From: Rhynchonema sp. JSB1_4
Lineage: Eukaryota > Nematoda > Chromadorea > Monhysterida > Xyalidae
Direction of reading: 5' to 3'
Length of the DNA: 64,000 bases
Assembly (NCBI GenBank): GCA_030248065.1
Contig: JASAMV010009053.1
Location: forward strand, 1-64,000
The translations under genes and the position numbers were made by a program. Below, piece by piece: positions 61,204-64,000 of the stretch. The notes beneath the pieces are model-generated. The model was given only the letters and a program-made list of their open reading frames with translations. It was not told the origin of the DNA and did not search any database. Position 1 is the stretch's first letter. Every line of letters starts with the position of its first letter.

Positions 61204-61430
61204 TTTACCAAGTTAATGTAGTGTGGTGTGGTTACCTTTGACTCATCAGACACAATAGGGAATCAAGTTTAATGGCCGCGGAATGCTGCTGTGTGGCCGT
61301 TTTTCAATAAGCTTGAAATATTTTCCAAGCAAGGCGCCTTTTGTAAACAGACAACACGCGCAAACTATTCCCGTTATGCTTTTATTTATTTTTCCGCTGT
61401 TTGATGTTGTTTTGATGAAAGATCATGCAT

Positions 61431-61645
61431 GGGGTGGAATTTTCGAAACGGTGTAAAGGTCAGTTGGGCGTAAAGGTCGGTGTAAAGTTCGATCGACGTA
61501 GCTCGGTGTAAACGTGAAACATTGCCTGTTATTAACGTGGAATGTTTCAAGTTTACACCGAGGTCTATCACACTGAGCTGTCGACCGAGCTTCACACCGA
61601 CCTTTACACCCAACTGACCTTTACACCGTTTCGAAAATATCACCC
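61431..61645. repeat. Foldback MITE, copy 2 (GAATTTTCGAAACGGTG ends)
   Basis: GGAATTTTCGAAACGGTGTA at the left and ACACCGTTTCGAAAATATC at the right. Internal GGTCGGTGTAAAG and CTTTACACCGACC arms make almost the whole 210 bp a hairpin. Same family as 58,066-58,246. Confidence 0.8.
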
Positions 61646-61850
61646 ATGGATGGACATGGTTCCAACAAAGCCACGGACGAGAAATCATCCCCACAATGCA
61701 AATATACCAAAAAATAAACACGTCATATCAAATGGTTTTTTGAAGAAAGTGTATAGTTGTCATTTCGTTAGCTGCTGCCCTGGGTTTTATCTGTGGAGAG
61801 AGGGAACATGAGCGTGGTATCACAGAAAAATGATGTTAACAGCAGTGAAT

Positions 61851-61935
61851 TTCGCCCATTTCGGCCGATTTTCACAGACAGGCGAGGTGCCAGGCCTCGT
61901 CGGTGCTAACATCTCTGGCCAATGGACCTCCTTAA
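61851..61935 (+). repeat. Dispersed repeat, copy 2
   Basis: TTTCGCCC...TTTTCACAGACAG followed by GCGAGGTGCCAGGCCTCGTC, CGGTGCTAAC and ATCTCTGGCCAATGGACCTC aligns with 24,728-24,812. Confidence 0.5.
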
Positions 61936-62408
61936 AGCTTATTGTACAGATTCTTGACAACTCGTCAAGAAACTTTACAAGATTTGAGCACAATACGCAC
62001 CAGGCACGGAGCACACAGTTACGGTATTCCGTACTTGGAAACCTGAGACACCCAAAAACACACTCGCAGTAACAAAATCTTACCACCTAAATCCATCCGA
62101 CACATAAATGTGACCTGCTGTCATGGTCATGTCACCTGCTCGTTAGCAAGTCAATCGTCGTCAGAGTTCACTCTTTTTCAGCTAATAATCACTGTTATTT
62201 GACACCCTGGGTTCTGAGACTTGTTCGAGCTTTGTCCACTATAGTTCAGTTGTTGTTGAACATTCAGAGCTAAAGACAACTTTCTATAGAGTCAAATCTT
62301 GTCACTATTGTATGGAAAGATTGTCCACAACACGCTTGTCTGTGAATCTGGGTTATTCGTCCTGAAATAACTGCAGTCGTTCCTCATTTTTTGTCATTCA
62401 AATTTCAG

Positions 62409-62766
62409 CGCCGTATTCACTAAAGCGTGCGAATATGATAAAACCCAGTGTGATGCTAATAATGTGGCTTTTGATATCTCCATCGAGACACAGACCGTGT
62501 TTGGAGTGCATATTGCGTGCTGTGCTAAAGAAATGCGTCATTTCCGCGTCGTTCGAGACATAATGGTCCAATTATTTTATAAAAGTGGGGATGACAGCAG
62601 TGCTCCTCCCATAGCTGTCCATTTTTATGGATGCCATATGGTTTCTGAAGTCAGCTTTGTCCCTCAATGCCCAAAAAAGACAAAATGGGTTTCAGAAGTG
62701 AGCCACGAAGTGGTCCAAAAGTTCTTGGCGAGCAAAACTTGTCTTCCGGTGCACATTTCTCACAAG
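62409..62766 (+). CDS. Isolated exon of an unidentified secreted or receptor-like protein
   Basis: Acceptor TTTCAG at 62,408 and donor AAG/GTATGC at 62,767 bound a 358-bp frame. It begins AVFTKACEYDKTQCDANNVA and includes FGVHIACCAKEMRHFRVV and VHFYGCHMVSEVSFVPQC. Seven or more Cys suggest an extracellular fold. No family recognised and no neighbouring exon found on the plus strand within the window, so it may be part of a gene continuing beyond the edge, or spurious. Confidence 0.35.
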
Positions 62767-62892
62767 GTATGCACCTTTAGCGCATGTTCGCATACTTTCC
62801 ACAACATTAGTATTCTTATCTTTTACGAACAGCGGGTTCCGTATTTCATAAACTATGTACACGCGGCTGTAACGATGGCATGCGCGCTTTGA

Positions 62893-63414
62893 GTTTTTGC
62901 TTTCTGGCGTTTTATTGGTTCAAGATTGGTTTCACGTTACGCCAACGCATGCGTGCTTGAGACAAATTATAATATCATGAGATTCGTATCTCGTTTTTTG
63001 CACTACGCGTCGTAACGAAAAATTTCGGTGTGGAAATTATTTCCATATCACTCGCGCCTTACATACATATGAAAAACACCCCCAACCCGCCTGCACGTAC
63101 CTACCCAATGTACATGTATAGGTAAGCAGGGGCTTTTTCCCCCATAAAATTTCCCCTGGAGTCGCCGTTTTGGTCGCCACCCTCGTTAAAATATCTTAGT
63201 TACACATCTCTAAATGTTTTGTTTGAACTCTGTGGATTTATAAACACTATCACTGTTATGGACGGTTCTTCTGAACCAATCGCTCAAGTTTGCCATAGCT
63301 CGCATACAGTCAAAGACCTAGGGCGTATGATCAATGTCTGCCAGTTGTTTATGAACTTCTATGAATTTCACGTTATGCTTATGTACGTTACGAGGTGCCT
63401 TGTTGACCCCTCGC
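62893..63414. other. No gene seen
   Basis: Short frames only, with no splice-consistent exon. Confidence 0.4.
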
Positions 63415-63490
63415 CCCAGTAACACCGGGGCCCCCCGGACCCCAGAACTACCCCTTCCTACACCCCCCCCTTCCCCCCCGGGGGACAGGG
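63415..63490. repeat. C/G-rich low-complexity tract
   Basis: GGGGCCCCCCGGACCCC, long C runs and CCCCCCCCGGGGG. Partly palindromic. Confidence 0.6.
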
Positions 63491-63759
63491 CCGTTCCATA
63501 GTATACATACATAATGCAGCTCGACGTAACCAGATTGGGTTTTTGGATGCGATCCGCAATGATGTTTGTTGGGAGCAGGTACTGGAGATTTCGTGATTGT
63601 TCCTAAGGTCTAGGCCAAACGTGACAATCAGCGAACGTACAGTACCGGGGACAATTTTTGGATGTTTTTGGCATGAAAAAGGCTGGATTCATCTGTGATT
63701 CATGCCGTATGGCACTTTTTAGGCACTGAACCCTTGCGGCATTTATGGCTGATTATTTG

Positions 63760-63932
63760 GCCTCTAAGCGGTATTTTTGCGACCATGTCGGATAATGCTG
63801 CATGAATCCGGCATGGTTTCCAACCATGCGGCATTCATGTGTCACGTTTGCATGTCATATGCCATGCTGATTGGAAATCATGATGACGCATTCGGCATGA
63901 CCGTATCGGTTGCATAAATGCCGCTTAGAGGC
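63760..63932. repeat. Inverted-repeat element at the window end
   Basis: GCCTCTAAGCGGTATTTTTG at 63,760 mirrors the reverse complement of 63,908-63,932 (ATAAATGCCGCTTAGAGGC) over 25 bp with three differences. Between them lie nested palindromic CATGCGGCATTCATG and TGAATCCGGCATGG motifs. Confidence 0.6.
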
Positions 63933-64000
63933 TAAGGCTGTGAGCAGATAAACGCGGAATGCGGAATTGGTTTAAAAACAGCAACTCCTTAAAGCGGGGG

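Overview
This is eukaryotic, animal-type DNA. The genes are split into many short exons with GT-AG introns, mostly 50-800 bp, and are separated by repeat-rich spacers. The recognisable families (NBAS, ADAMTS with thrombospondin repeats, DEG/ENaC channel, rhodopsin-type GPCR, beta-1,3-galactosyltransferase, a chemoreceptor-like 7TM protein) point to an invertebrate, probably a protostome. I cannot place it to phylum from sequence alone. There are no bacterial operons, Shine-Dalgarno sites or CRISPR arrays. Exon joins below were read by eye from splice consensus, reading phase and family resemblance.

Layout: 0.1-8.2 kb (+) is the 3' part of an NBAS-like ER-Golgi tethering gene cut by the window start. 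8.8-9.1 kb is a short-period tandem repeat. 9,507-15,470 is a 5,964-bp DNA transposon candidate with near-identical inverted ends and a 7-bp target duplication. It carries a multi-exon minus-strand gene of unknown function and a hydrophobic reading frame. 16.8-17.3 kb is a small hAT-type element. 17.8-19.5 kb (+) is a divergent GPCR. 20.2-22.1 kb (-) is a GT31 glycosyltransferase-like gene whose DDD metal motif is altered. 23.2-32.3 kb (-) is an ADAMTS metalloprotease with 12 thrombospondin repeats and several transposons in its introns.

33.4-44.9 kb is gene-poor and holds a long inverted repeat near 42 kb. 45.0-48.4 kb (-) has three long, intron-poor ORFs in successive frames with no recognised domain and an LTR-like upstream stretch. 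48.7-53.1 kb is gene-poor. 53.2-57.1 kb (+) is a DEG/ENaC channel subunit. 57.6-58.3 kb holds two small inverted-repeat elements. 59.3-61.2 kb (-) is a seven-helix membrane protein, possibly gustatory-receptor-like, with a PIF/Harbinger-type MITE in an intron. 62.4-62.8 kb (+) has one isolated exon-like ORF, and the window ends in inverted and C-rich repeats.

The host genes are functionally unrelated neighbours with no operon logic. The strongest novelty is the diversity of non-autonomous DNA transposons. At least four have ends and target duplications readable at base resolution, and one is a ~6-kb element carrying intron-containing genes but no transposase domain that I recognise.
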